Program-made: the position numbers and the translations under genes
In this document: positions 51,211 through 63,400 of the stretch, piece by piece
Numbering within the stretch: the stretch's first letter is position 1
How the letters are laid out: every line of letters starts with the position of its first letter
The notes under the pieces: model-generated
Seen by the model: the letters and a program-made list of their open reading frames with translations, nothing else
What the model was told of the DNA's origin: nothing
The model's database searches: none
NCBI GenBank assembly: GCA_027574665.1
Contig: CM050651.1
Span: 5,147,501 to 5,211,500, forward strand
Reading direction: 5' to 3'
Length of the DNA stretch: 64,000 nt
Origin: Rhynochetos jubatus
Taxonomy: Eukaryota; Chordata; Aves; Eurypygiformes; Rhynochetidae

Positions 51211-52210
51211 ACACTGCTTGAGTCAATTTACCTACAAGTAGTGCTTTCCTGCGCATTTTATGTGACCAACAATCAGAGCAAAAACGCAGAATGAGGCATG
51301 GAATGGATAATAAACAGAGAATTATTTGTCCTGCTTCAGATCCAAGGCAGCTACTGATCTGGAGACACTAAGACACTTCCCTATAGAAAGGCTCTATAAA
51401 TATCTCTGTTGGTGATTTCTAGCTTCCTTTGAAGTGTCAGGCACTTGACATTACCAGAGATTCCTCTGCAATAGGCAGACAGATGTGATATAACATATTA
51501 ATCCCAAGAGGTAGATTGCTATATCCCCTCCTGGCACCCACCTGAAACTCAGAATAAAGGAGTGAAGTTAAAGCACAACGCTTTGAAGATGTTTTTTGTC
51601 ACTTCACCCATTTAGAAAAACAGTGTCAAAGACAAATACTGTATCACTGGAATCTGCAGGGCAGCCTACAACCACGCTAAGCGTTATTTCTTCTTTGTTG
51701 TGCTGCACCTGTAAGGTGCCTTTAAGCAGAAATAGTTCAGGATTGTGCCACGTTAGACCTTGGTACCTTTCTTTAGAAGAGAACGCCTGATGTCATACTC
51801 AGGATGGAGACTCTGCTGTGTTAGACACTGTGACAGCCAAAGGGTGGCTCAGGCCAGGGGAGCTTTCATTACAAATAAAGGATCTGCAGCCTTTTTGTCA
51901 CAGGAAGAGCCAGAGCATACAATTGTACAAGATGCCCAAAAAGTAACCAGGGGAAGGGACCAGTCATATGGTTATAGGCCAGTGAGCCAGAGTATACTGC
52001 CCCAGATGATCTGCTGTATCACAGCTAGCTAACATAGCAGGGTAGGAAGGGTAAAAAAGGTTCCTTCCACCCCTAACCACATCTACACCCACAAACACGA
52101 GTAAAGAGCACAGCATCCCAACAGGGATCACCTGAAGCACAGAACACATGATTCAGGGGGTTTCTGACCATGATTATTTGCAGAAGAGATATATTACTGT
52201 GCTACAACTG

Positions 52211-52224
52211 AAAAAAAAAAAAAA
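52211..52224. repeat. Poly-A tract (14 nt)
   Basis: Uninterrupted run of 14 A. No retroposed gene is recognised on its 5' side. Confidence 0.9.
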
Positions 52225-53520
52225 TCTGACAGGCTGTATAGACTTGTAATCACCATACCAAAAGAACATCTGTGTTTATGAAACACCAGTAATATAAGGT
52301 CTTTGTCTCTTTTTTTACTTGAGATATGAAAAGGCACTTAAGCCCATATCTCCAAAGGTGTTTCTGTCTTCCATATGTCACTTAAATCCCACTGAACTTG
52401 GTACTTAACTGCCTAGGAGAAGCTGACATTTAGGTTTTATCTAGACAATTTTTGAAAATACCTTCAACTCCCTGGGAAGGAGCAAACATTAGCAGTGTCT
52501 CTTAAAAATTGAGAATATTTGAGAAAGTCATGAATAATCAGAAACAGTCAAGCCTTGAGCAAGTTTTACTGAATAATGCCCTTTTAAGGTAGCAAGAATA
52601 GTTTTCGTACAGTGATACGATCAAACTAGACTAGAGAATGAAAATAACAAAAGATGAACTCAGCTTAATTAAAATTTACCTTGGCTGTACATATTTTGAT
52701 TTGGCTATTCATACAGGAATCAGCTGCAGTCCATTTTTTATGTTTTTAATTATGTAGTGATAGTTAAAAGCATGCACAAATGCATTCTCTTTATCTACAG
52801 AAACGAAAACAACGCAGAGTTTGAAACGTCGTAGAAAATTTCTGAAGGCTTTTACAGCTGCTTTTAAATACCTTTATACTCACTTCATTTTATGAATCAT
52901 TTGTGACACTTCATCAGCTCTGTTACTTTGTATTTATAAAAAAAGTTATGTGCCACCTTTGTGTCACAGTGTGGGATGCATCTAGGTCTGTTAACTTGCA
53001 TGCAGTTGAGTGCAGTGGCTATGACCTTCTGTCCTTCGGTTTCACAACAATAGTACAGTTCAGTCCCAACCAGCAAACCTTACAATACATTCAGGATGCC
53101 TACACACCAGACGTTTCGCAACCTCCCCTCTCCTCCTCCCCAACCTTCATTGGAAATTATTATTTATTAATTGTAGTTTATACAAAACATTCCTCAGCAT
53201 GTGCATGGGATGGAAAGACAGGAGAAAACAAGCTCTAGTGATCACATGAAATGCACGTGCCAGTTAATTGGACATTCCTTACCACCCAAATTAAAATAAC
53301 TCTTAAGTTGTTTAAAGAGCTGAGATTTTTCTGACTTTTTTCAAATAAAAATTTCTAAAGTTGTTCTATCAAACAAAATATCCCCCAAAACCTTCCTTCA
53401 ACAAGCAATCACTACCACAGAGAGACGTATACTGTTGTATACCCTGGTGCCAAATTACAGCTTTGTCCACGGCCCCACCTTTGGGATTACAATGGCCAAA
53501 ACTGGCACCAATTCTATATA

Positions 53521-53540
53521 TGTCTACTATGAAGTAGACA
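53521..53540. repeat. Small hairpin TGTCTACT/AGTAGACA
   Basis: Eight-base arms at 53521-53528 and 53533-53540 are exact complements around a four-base loop. A third copy of TGTCTACT follows at 53549-53556 and runs into the SOX/POU-like motif. Function unknown. Confidence 0.8.
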
Positions 53541-53554
53541 GCTAACGTTGTCTA

Positions 53555-53566
53555 CTTTGTTATGCA
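53555..53566 (+). promoter_or_regulatory. SOX/POU composite-like motif
   Basis: CTTTGTTATGCA matches the SOX half (CTTTGT) joined directly to the POU half start (TATGCA) of the well-known SOX2-OCT4 composite element, whose usual ending is AAT; here the following bases are GAAA. It is a good partial match at the canonical spacing, but one motif in 64 kb is weak evidence of function. Confidence 0.3.
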
Positions 53567-53578
53567 GAAACAACTGGG

Positions 53579-53594
53579 AAAAAAAAAAAAAAAA
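53579..53594. repeat. Poly-A tract (16 nt)
   Basis: Uninterrupted run of 16 A just beyond the SOX/POU-like motif. No retroposon body is recognised upstream. Confidence 0.9.
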
Positions 53595-56500
53595 GGAATT
53601 TGACCCTTTCATCTTTTTTCTACCTGGTGTTCAAAGATGAGTAAGAACAATGTTACACAGTTCCTCAATTCGTCACTGAAAAAACCCTCAACCGCACTAG
53701 TTTCCTAAGGGTGAAAGTTACTTCATATTAGATTTATCAAATATATCCCTCACATTAGAGGAGACAAGAAGTCCTTGTGAATGGATCAGTAAACGCATTC
53801 AAACTATTCAAATAACTTCAACAAATGTCAAGTTTTAGAAAACAAGAGCCTGTGCAGAATATACCTATACAATTTTACTTTACAAAATATGCTTCAGACC
53901 ACAATCCTCTGATACTGTTTTTATTAAAACCACAGCACTAGTGATCACTGCCAATAAATGATGCTGATCCGCAAGCTCTAGCTGTACGAAGCGGCATCTT
54001 CAAAGAGGAATTCTTATTATTAAAAAGTGCTACAAAACCTTGTGATATAACAAAGAAAGCTGCATACCGTCTTAAGAGAGGACAACCATAATCCTGCTGA
54101 GGAACATTAATCTGTGCAGCTGAACTATCCACACAAGGTAAAATATTGGGCTAAATTCTCACAGTAAATTCTGTATTCCTAAGCAAAACTCTTTGGTAAA
54201 CTGTTCTTAATGTTAACCAGGTGTCCAGAAGCAGATGAAAACCCTTCTGAGGAGTCCTTCTAATATAACAGTGTAAAAGTAAATAATCATTTTGAAGTAC
54301 AAAATAAAGAACTTTTTTTTCCTCTTTCCTAAAGCAGAGCTCACTGCTACTTAAAGCTGCACTTAATTAAGCAATTTGGGGCTGGGGGTGTTGCAGTTGT
54401 ATTGAGAAATAGAATAGACTCTCATTACATTGATGGGAAGGTACTGTTGAAAGAGGTAGGTAATTGAATCCCAAGCTACAGAAACAAATATTTGGGAATT
54501 TTGTTCGGGTTGGTTTTGGTTTTCTCATCTGTTTTTAGCAGGCCTAAAATGCTCACATGCCCTTCCAAGCAATGCAGGTTAATGCTCAAGGTGTCAGACT
54601 CACAGAAGCAGCACAGCCCTCAAAATCCAAGATTACGTAGATCAAAATAAAACAGGTAAACTTTTTTTCAAGCACGAACATCAAAAGACTCTGGCTTCAA
54701 GCCCAGCCACAGAGAGGCAGGGTGCAGAAGCCTCATGTACTGGAGGCACCAAGGAACGTGTTCCCCAAAGAACAGGTGGTAGCCCACACGCCGCGCTCCA
54801 CGAGGCTGGCCGGCAGGGAGGAGGGCTGGCCACAACACCCACAGCCACCGTCCAGCCGGACTCTACAGAACCAGCTCCTGCACCAAGGGAAAGCAACTCA
54901 CACAGACCACAGAGAGCTCCTTGCTGACATTTCCTCCTGTCAGTCCAGAGGGACAATGGCTCCCTGTGCACCACCTCGCCTTTTGTGCAATCACCCTATA
55001 GTGTAATCCGTGCTTCAAACATGCCAACACCTGCCTATGCCTGTTTCCAGCTTCTGTATTATGCCAGGCCCCCTAATTGGGTTTTCTATAGATTCTTTTT
55101 GCTCATTTGCTATAATCCAAAAAGAAGTGTATCTAACTATATTGCTGTGTATGTTTTATTTAAAGATAATCTTTTCATGTCTTTAAGCATCCAGCCAGAA
55201 TAAATATGGCTTCCAATTCTTAGCAGGGAAGCTTTTTTCTTGTTCACTGGCTTACTTACGACTATACAATTTAATTAACATTTCTGTAGTACCTTTTCTG
55301 CCAGATAACGACTTCTTTCTTCAACTTTGCTTTTCAAAAACACTATATAATAAATCACAAGGGAAAAATCTTTAATTTTAATATTTCCATTTATGTATTT
55401 AATGAACATTATTGAATTTTTGCCAAGTACTTATTGGAAACTTAGAATAAATATCTGTGAACTACTATTTCATTTCTGTCTGTGAGGAGGAAGTGTTCTG
55501 CTGACACCAGAATTTTAATAATAATTAGGCCCTTTATTAGAAATCTGTTCCTCATTTTCAGTAACATTGTAAAAGGCTGAGTTTTAAACTAAACTGGAAA
55601 TCAAAAGCTTTTTTTTTTTTATTGAAGCTTTTCCATCCTTTGAATATAAGTTTTGAGGAAATCTTCAAAAACCCAGACTGCAGAATGCCAAGCCATGCCT
55701 AGTACTAATTAGTACTCAGCACTGAATTTGGAGTTTGCAGCAATGAGTACCAGTCTGCCCTCTTGAACTGCCTTAGTTATGCCTGCAGTTCCCTCTCCGA
55801 AACATACATCGTGCTGATGAATCTGCTGCATTTTTATGTGAAATCTCTTAGATCTTTTCGATACCTCACTATGAGGAGGCCTCGATTCCCTGCTGACCCT
55901 CAGTAGGTGCATCAGTGGTCCCATCTTCCCGCTTTGTCCAGGACTCAATTCTCTTTGTAACCTTTGTTCTCATGTATTAACCCACATCTCTAAAGGAACT
56001 GTTCATCTTCCATTTGAGGACATGCATATTTCAGCTTCAGTTCCCTAAATACAAATAAGTGAAATGCCAGCACAAACACCAGAACTCTCAATGTACCCAC
56101 CCCCAAATTTTTCTGTCAGACGCCCATTGAACAATTACTGTCAGTGTTCGCAGGTGTATACCAAGCGACAAAACGGGATCTACTTTACCACAGATCTCTA
56201 AGCCATGGCATTGATTCTTTAATTATGAAATGCAACAAGTCTTCCTTAAAAAAAAATAAAATTACTTTTTCAAGAAGCTGTGTTATCCTCAGCGTATTTC
56301 ATCAGTAGGGTGAAATAGAACTCAATATTTAGAAGTAATATTTCTTGCATGCTGATAGTTTGACAGGATCGGGTCCATTAAAATAGAGCTTTTAGTGCAC
56401 AGTCCTTTATGTCTGTGTGTAAACTACCACAGTTATCTGAAGTTTTCACACTTATAATGTATCTGAAGCATCAATTATAAATCAAAGCACCCAACGTTCA

Positions 56501-57520
56501 GTAGGTTTCAAATTATGAATGCTCTTGATCATATTTCATCTTACAGCTTCTTTGACAAACTATAAGACAAAAGATTTTTTTTTAAACCCTAATCTTTACT
56601 AAATAATTGGGTATGTAATTGTTATGTTTTTGCATTCATGAAAAGGAACTGTATATTTTAATTCCAAATTCTTTTTAGGCTAAGGCAACAACAAAACCAA
56701 AACAAAAATCTTTGAGACCACATTGCATACCTCCTCGGTAAACTAAGGATCCTTCCCACAATATCCACAGATTCATTAGAGACAGAAGTTAAATTACATA
56801 TGTCAACCTGCGACATAAGAACACAATTACTATTTGGTTACTTAGCGTATATGTAGTCCTGTATCAGAAGCCCTTTAAGTGGAAATTACAGTTTGGCAAG
56901 TACCACTGCCATACTATTTTGATATGCAGCCCTAAGTATTGTTTTAAGAAGCAGTAGCAATTTCCTTTTTGTCCACTAAAAAAACTCTTGAATCAAGAGA
57001 TGAATATTGACTGTGGCTAAGCTATAGCCAATATTTATATGAATGAAAAATAGATCTCAGTATTGAGGAATATAAATGCCGGTGTTTGGTGGAAGTCTGT
57101 GCACATACACATACCCCTTTGCTTTAAGTCAGGGTAGATGTTTCCATACCTGAGAGCTGTTCTGTATGTCCCTGCAGTCCTTCTCACATCATACCAAACC
57201 CAGGATTAAAAGCCAGTGTGAAATGCCACCCTCTCTTCTGCCACCGGAAAGAACAGGAACTGTGGCACATTCCTGTAGCAAAGCGCTCCTGCGTTTCATT
57301 AGCAGCAGCAGCATGAGCAGCAAGCTGCCTTGTGAGAAACATGTCCTTCATATGTAGAGCGCAGACTGTACTGATCATGTTGAGGCTGTTCTTTCCTCTT
57401 ATCGATCAACCAGAATTGACTCTGGATTTCTTCCTCTCTGCTCTAAGAGAAATAGTACCTATTCCCCAAGAAATCTCATTCTCTTTTCTGGCCTGCTTTC
57501 ATCCAATTAGTTCTTTGTTG

Positions 57521-57535
57521 TTTTTTTTTTTTTTT
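57521..57535. repeat. Poly-T tract (15 nt)
   Basis: Uninterrupted run of 15 T after a T-rich lead-in. It lies inside the plus-strand open frame 57332-57703, where it would encode a phenylalanine run, arguing against that frame being a gene. Confidence 0.9.
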
Positions 57536-59717
57536 GCCACAGAGGGATGTTTTTACCACAGGGTTCCCTGTTTCTCACAGTCTGGGAGAGCTAGCCACAA
57601 GAGCCGCTATATTTTTACGCCAAGTCTCAGCTGTGGAAATCTGAGACATGATTCACTGTTTACTGAAATAAGTGGACAGCCTGCCATTGATCTCAACAGA
57701 TAAAGAACCTGACCTTTTATGTGCAAGTTTTTGCTCCCAGAAGAAAGCCAGGAATGGCTGGAAGAGAACAGTTGGATGTTACTGAACTTGTGCGGTCAAT
57801 TTTTTCCACTCACATCTTTTTTTTTCTGTCCTTATATCCTGATATCTTCCTAGATTTGTGGGCAATTCTTTAATTTGGAGACAGAGCCTTCTAGTATGTC
57901 CGGAAGAGACAGGGAGGCACAAATCACGCCCACTTTTTAGTGCAGAGATCTCCTGTTGGGTGACCATTGAGAGCAGTATGGCACACTATAATGCTTGTGT
58001 TTCAATTGTGCTTTTTTACTTTCACTTTTCCGATCAGATTGGTACCCACCCACTGAGTGATACTTGATACTCTGGATTCTCTTTGTTATTTCCTGAAACA
58101 TTCCATAAAAATATCTTTGTACCTATATACAGTAGCAGGCCTTTACCTGTGTAAAATTACCGTCTTCTAGTGGCACACCTTTAATTATAGCACTTCCTAA
58201 AATCTAAGCACTCAACTTCAAACCCCTTTTTACTGTAATGATAAAAGTGTATGTATCTATGGGACTGTATATAAGATTACTGTTAAAGTGCAAACCATTG
58301 TACCATATAGAAAAAACCCACGTAATGTGCCCATCAGATTTAAGTATAGTTCAGCATTCTCCAGATTACCAGACATTTGATCATATTTTGCCAATTTAGC
58401 TATACTTATTTCTTCAGTAAATCAAAACCGAGAACCTAAAGATCTCACAGAAGAGTCTGAAAATAAAATTTAGAATAAAGTTGGCTGTTCATGCAAGCAA
58501 ACTGTTCAACCCCCTCAACGCTGTTTTCTTTTCTCTGCAAATGCAAACTTTAAAAGCACATGTGGTTTGGTGCAGAAGTGTTTGTCTACATTCACAAGAA
58601 CTTGAAATAACTTTAAAGTGGAAGGGCTTCATTCATTTAAAAATTGATAACTTGTAGTAAATTATTATCCCCTCAAGCACTGGTTTAGTTAACTGTGGTC
58701 ATCAGACCTGTCTCAAGCTTCCCATTACTTAGATTATGCAATCTGCAAATAATCACTCTTTAAAACAAGTACCAAGATTGTAGACAGCCAAGATTTACTT
58801 CAAGAGTTAAGGAAGGTTGTGCTTGAAATGGTGATATTTAAACACACAGCAAAAGAAGAAATTAAACACCCATGTAGAAAAATACTCGATTTAAGTGAAG
58901 TGCTACAAATTGACTAAGTCTTTACTTTCCCCCATATGACATCTTTTAGATTAGGATATCATTAATGCTGACAATGAAACAATTCATAACAAGTGTAGTT
59001 AGGACAAATCTACAGAAGTTTCTGCAAGGAAGGTACTACTTATTCAACCATTAAAGTTGTGGAAGTGGGTATTTTATCTGTAATTTTCTACAACAAGACC
59101 CTTGGGATACATTAGACTAATGATTCAATAATCATTAAGAGCTTAGAATTATGGAGCCTTTAAAAAAATGCTTATTGAACACATCACATTTTTAAACAGA
59201 GTAGCACTGTATTCAGAATTCTCATTTCTGGCAGAGTACTCATACTTGGAAGACTTCAGAGCAAACTGGGAGCATTGTTTTAAGAAATTCACAATATCTT
59301 TACTTTCATTAAATACATTTAATGCATCACTTATATGATGTTTGAATGTTGTTCGGATTATTTCAGACAGATCCTAACATGAGTTACACCAGAGTGAAAA
59401 GCCATCCTTTCTATCTTTCTTAACATTTCAACTATAGGCAAGCTGAGTCCCAACCACATTTTTCCTAGACCTGCTGGAATGTGTAGAGTGACTCCTGAAC
59501 ACCATTTCCATTTTTAAAATATTTTTCTTACTCCAAGGTTCCCACTTGATCTAAGAGCACCCCCCCAGCAGGTGCAGCATACAGAACACCTCCCTGTTCT
59601 CAGTAGATCCTCACTTTGGTGGCCCAGTGAGTACCAGCATAGAAATGAAACCTCACTAGTATCAACAAGGGAGTTCTCCTCGATGCCTCAAAATCAATAT
59701 GTTCAAACACTTCAGAG

Positions 59718-59734
59718 AAAAAAAAAAAAAAAAA
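59718..59734. repeat. Poly-A tract (17 nt)
   Basis: Uninterrupted run of 17 A on the plus strand. No AATAAA signal lies just before it and no retrocopied gene is recognised upstream. Confidence 0.9.
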
Positions 59735-60166
59735 TAACCACAGATAGCTTTCAGATATTTGGGAAACAAAAAAGATTAAAAACAACGCACACAAATGAGG
59801 AAACATGTTCCCTTCCTCCACACACCTGTTTTAGCCGCTGTTGCCTCACATAGAAAGCTACTTGTGTTACACTTTCAGGGCACTTCAGCAAGCAGGGGAC
59901 CAAGGTAGTCTATTCTTTCAGCAAAATTAAGACACATAAACAAGGAGTTAAATGTCGTTAAGGAATTGGCACTGATCATATTCTTCAAGCTTAGTATATT
60001 TATATATCCCAATCCTATCTCTTGTATTTACACAAGAAAAATGGTGCTGTTCACACTTACAGAAACACGTACCACAGTTAATGACCTATTAAGTCTCAGA
60101 TGATGCCAGCACGTGATACAGACACACGTTCAGTACAAGGAGCTGTGTCTAATTATGATCCTCTCC

Positions 60167-60394
60167 TTAATTCAATGCATGAGACTGATGGTGAAAGAGT
60201 GCAATAGTTTTAATCCAGCAGATGATCAGTGAAATCAAAAGCAATATTAAACACACTGAAATGTTGACTATCACTATGATGAAAGTGTTTAATTCAGTCG
60301 GGTGGCCATTTGCACCATTTGAAAGTAAAGCACTCGCCATATTTTGTTTCCAGGAGGAGGGAGATATTTCATCATTAGAAGTTTTGATAGCCAT
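60167..60394 (-). CDS. Candidate small single-pass membrane protein frame (75 codons), unproven
   Basis: From the ATG at 60394-60392 to a TAA at 60169-60167 the frame encodes 75 residues. The ATG has the strong context A at -3 and G at +4. Residues 1-37 are polar (begins MAIKTSNDEISPSSW). Residues about 38-61 form one uninterrupted hydrophobic segment (FIIVIVNISVCLILLLISLI then ICWI), followed by a lysine and a short tail rich in histidine and serine. This layout would suit a small tail-anchored or single-pass membrane protein. The frame is open upstream of the ATG to a TGA at about 60442, and no obvious splice sites, promoter or AATAAA confirm transcription. I recognise no family. AT-rich DNA easily produces Ile/Leu-rich runs by chance, so this is a hypothesis only. 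Confidence 0.12.
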   Translation of the reverse strand: MAIKTSNDEISPSSWKQNMASALLSNGANGHPTELNTFIIVIVNISVCLILLLISLIICWIKTIALFHHQSHALN

Positions 60395-60412
60395 AATACT
60401 GGTAATGGACAA

Positions 60413-63400
60413 AGTTATGAGTAAGTGATGCCAAACAAGTCATCTTAAAAAGACATTTTCATTTTCCACAGTTTTGAGATATATTTTAAGTTCTTCTGTT
60501 CTCATATCCAAAGAGATGTGATGTCATTGCACCTATCAAAAAGTCATGGCACATGAACTGAAGGGGTTGAGATCTATCATGACAACACAGAGGAAATTAG
60601 TACAAATCAGTGGTGGAATAAGTTCCTCCCCCTTCCCCAAATATGTTATATGTATGTATATGACAAGTTATACATATAGATATATGCACTACAACCCAGT
60701 AACTCCACTTAGACAGTGATTTATTTCCTCTAATATTTTACTATTCTGTTTTAAATTATATTTAAGACCGGGGAAATAATTGGCATGACAGGGAACAGGC
60801 CCAAACCGGATGAAAAGTAGAACAAGTTGGGTTTTTCTTTTTTTCATCTGAATTAACAGCTACATACATGTAGTAATCTTTGCACACAGAATTCAAAGGC
60901 CTGCAACTGCATCTCACACTGCTGTATGCAGCAAACCACCACACTATTAGTGGAGTTATCAATGCTGTATCACAGACCAGTTAGTGGAGCTGCTCTACTG
61001 TGGTGGCAATAATCCAGAAAGAAGCAAAACCAAACTATAAATCAATACATAAACCATTATTGGGCAAGTATGTGCATGTATACAGTAAACTTAAGTTCTC
61101 CCTGAAGGTTTTTGTTTGTATGCAAGCAGTCAACAGCATAAAGTTGCGACTCCACTGTCTAAACGCATCTTGATAAAGTTGTGAAATGCAGCGTTACCCT
61201 CTGAATGTAGGTATCGCTTCAGCACAGTAACTAAAACCTGAAACATTTATACATAAACGTTGACCAAAGAATGAAATACTCTATGCACAACTGTGAAACC
61301 AGACCTTTACAAATTTGAAGGTGATCTACATAATTAGCCCTCAACTATTTTAACTCAACCAAGATAAAGATTGTGGGATACGGCTGAAGGGAGAAGGTTT
61401 CATTATTGCTTTAAGATCCACAGAGTTAACTGTTACAGAAAGCTAAAATAAATCTGACCATTCACAGTCATTTTAAACTGAGTATTGTATCCACACAAGT
61501 GAAAGCAAAATCCACATGCATAGCTTGCCTCATGATAAAGCCTGCAAAAACTTCAAATTACTTTTTCATTATATAACTGGAGCAAAATATCAGTTTTGAT
61601 ACCTTTCATTAGGATTCAGCAAACACAAAACTCTATTATTTGGATACTGAACTAGTAATTCTGCCTTTTCCTTAATCTCAAGATTTCAGAAAAAGAAAAA
61701 AAAATCCCCCCCTTCACAATTTCCTTAGTCTTAGTGCCTTCAGACATGACAAAAGTTGCTGAACAAGTCAGATCCACAGATTAAAAACAGTAGGAGACAA
61801 CATGCTCTTTCAGCCATTTGGGTGTACAGAAGGCTCAAATTAAAATGCCAACATTTGAACATTAGAAATGAATGAAATCCTCAACTGGAAGACTCAAGTT
61901 GTTAGAGCAGCCTTGTAGACAGTAGATTTATACATTATTGCCAGTGAAGTTCCACATTAAAACAGCCAGTGGGACAGAATCATTTCCCCTGCATCATGAA
62001 TCAATTGCTTTTCAACAGTGTGCAATGTTCACCTGGATACTACATCCAAGACCAATGCTACAATACCTTGTAACTGAAGCCAATTTGCATTGTCTTTTGG
62101 AAGTGGACTGATTTCCATCCCAGTTGTTTTGGGAACTAACCAGGTCATCAGGAAAAGCAGATTAAAAAAGATTTCAGAGTGACATTATAGAGTTCCCACT
62201 TAATACACAGCACTGAAGGTCTGATCCTGCACTGCTTATTTCCATAAGCAATACTTAATGAAATTCCCATTCCTGCTCACCTAAAAAGAATAATTCATGA
62301 GCAAAGATTATTCATGTAAGTATTTACAAAATGAGATTTTCTCTTTGACCTTCCAACTACATTATCATATATACTTAGAAGTCATGGTGTTAACATGGTG
62401 TTATGGCTTTACATTTACATATTCTAAGTTACAAACGTATATGGCGATAATATTTTCCTCACTCACTTTGCTAACACTTAAAGTAATTTCTGAAAACTCT
62501 CACTCCCAGCATTAACTGTGGTTTCTGGGAATACATGCTGACACTAGCAGAACCACTGGTGTTAAGGATTAAATAATGACTGAAAGGTTTTTTGTTGGTT
62601 TTGTTGATGTCAAATGAATAAATGTATGTAGGATGAGACTCCAAACCATAATCCTGGCTGCCTAACACAGGTAAAAGTAGATTTTTATGTAAGGTGAAAG
62701 AATGCTATTTATGCCACTTATTTGCTCTTAAATATTTCAGTTATCTACACTAATACACAACAGCAAACATTTGTTGATCTAAAACATTATTTTATAATAT
62801 ACAAGAATTATTTGGTATTTGACAAGTATACAATGAGTGTTAGGTTTTGCAGAGAGCATGGAGTAAACAGAACACTATGAATCACGTGAGTACTATGATT
62901 TAACAGCTTGTGTTTACCTTGTTTAGTTAGGGAGGAAGAGGAGAAGTATCAATTGAAAGGCAAAGGCTCGGACATTATGTCCTTTGGTAATTTTAAAAAA
63001 AAAGTAGAAAACAATTTTTATTCCAAGGGAGTGAGCAAAAGCCGAGAACAGGTAACGCATGAGTCCAGGCAATGAGACAATAGGATCGATCATTGCTGAA
63101 TCTTTCCCCAGTGGTGATGCACATCTCTACCAGAATTATCACATATCCCAGGGCTGATATGAGCGGTCCATGAAACAGATCATAAAGCCCTCTTTCATAT
63201 TCCTATTAATTAAATCAGTGAAATGCCTAACTTTCTTGCCTATCTTGTCTACCTATCTGTAATTTCATTTCAGACTTCTTCCAATTTAAAGCCTTCCAAA
63301 GACTATTGCCCGTCACACCCAATCACAACATCAAGTTTCAGTCCACGGCACCGAATTAGGAAACTAGGAAAAGAAAGAACAGGAGATCGGTTTCTGCACC

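Larger units (their letters stand above)
51211..60166. other. Unique non-coding stretch, 51.2-60.2 kb
   Basis: No gene is recognised. Homopolymer runs are at 52211-52224 (A14), 53579-53594 (A16), 55609-55620 (T12), 57521-57535 (T15) and 59718-59734 (A17). A GC-richer patch at about 54680-55000 has overlapping opposite-strand frames (54681-54974 minus; 54722-55006 plus) of no known family. The frame at 57332-57703 (plus, 123 codons) runs through the poly-T and is not convincing. The interval 55090-55560 is AT-rich and enhancer-like in texture. Confidence 0.5.

Noticed and set aside
54681-55006. Opposite-strand frames in a GC-richer patch as a CpG-island promoter or gene
   Set aside because: CpG density is only locally raised over about 90 bp, and both strands are open, which fits composition rather than a gene.
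57332-57703. 123-codon plus-strand frame
   Set aside because: It depends on a 15-nt poly-T read as phenylalanines and shows no conserved-looking domain.
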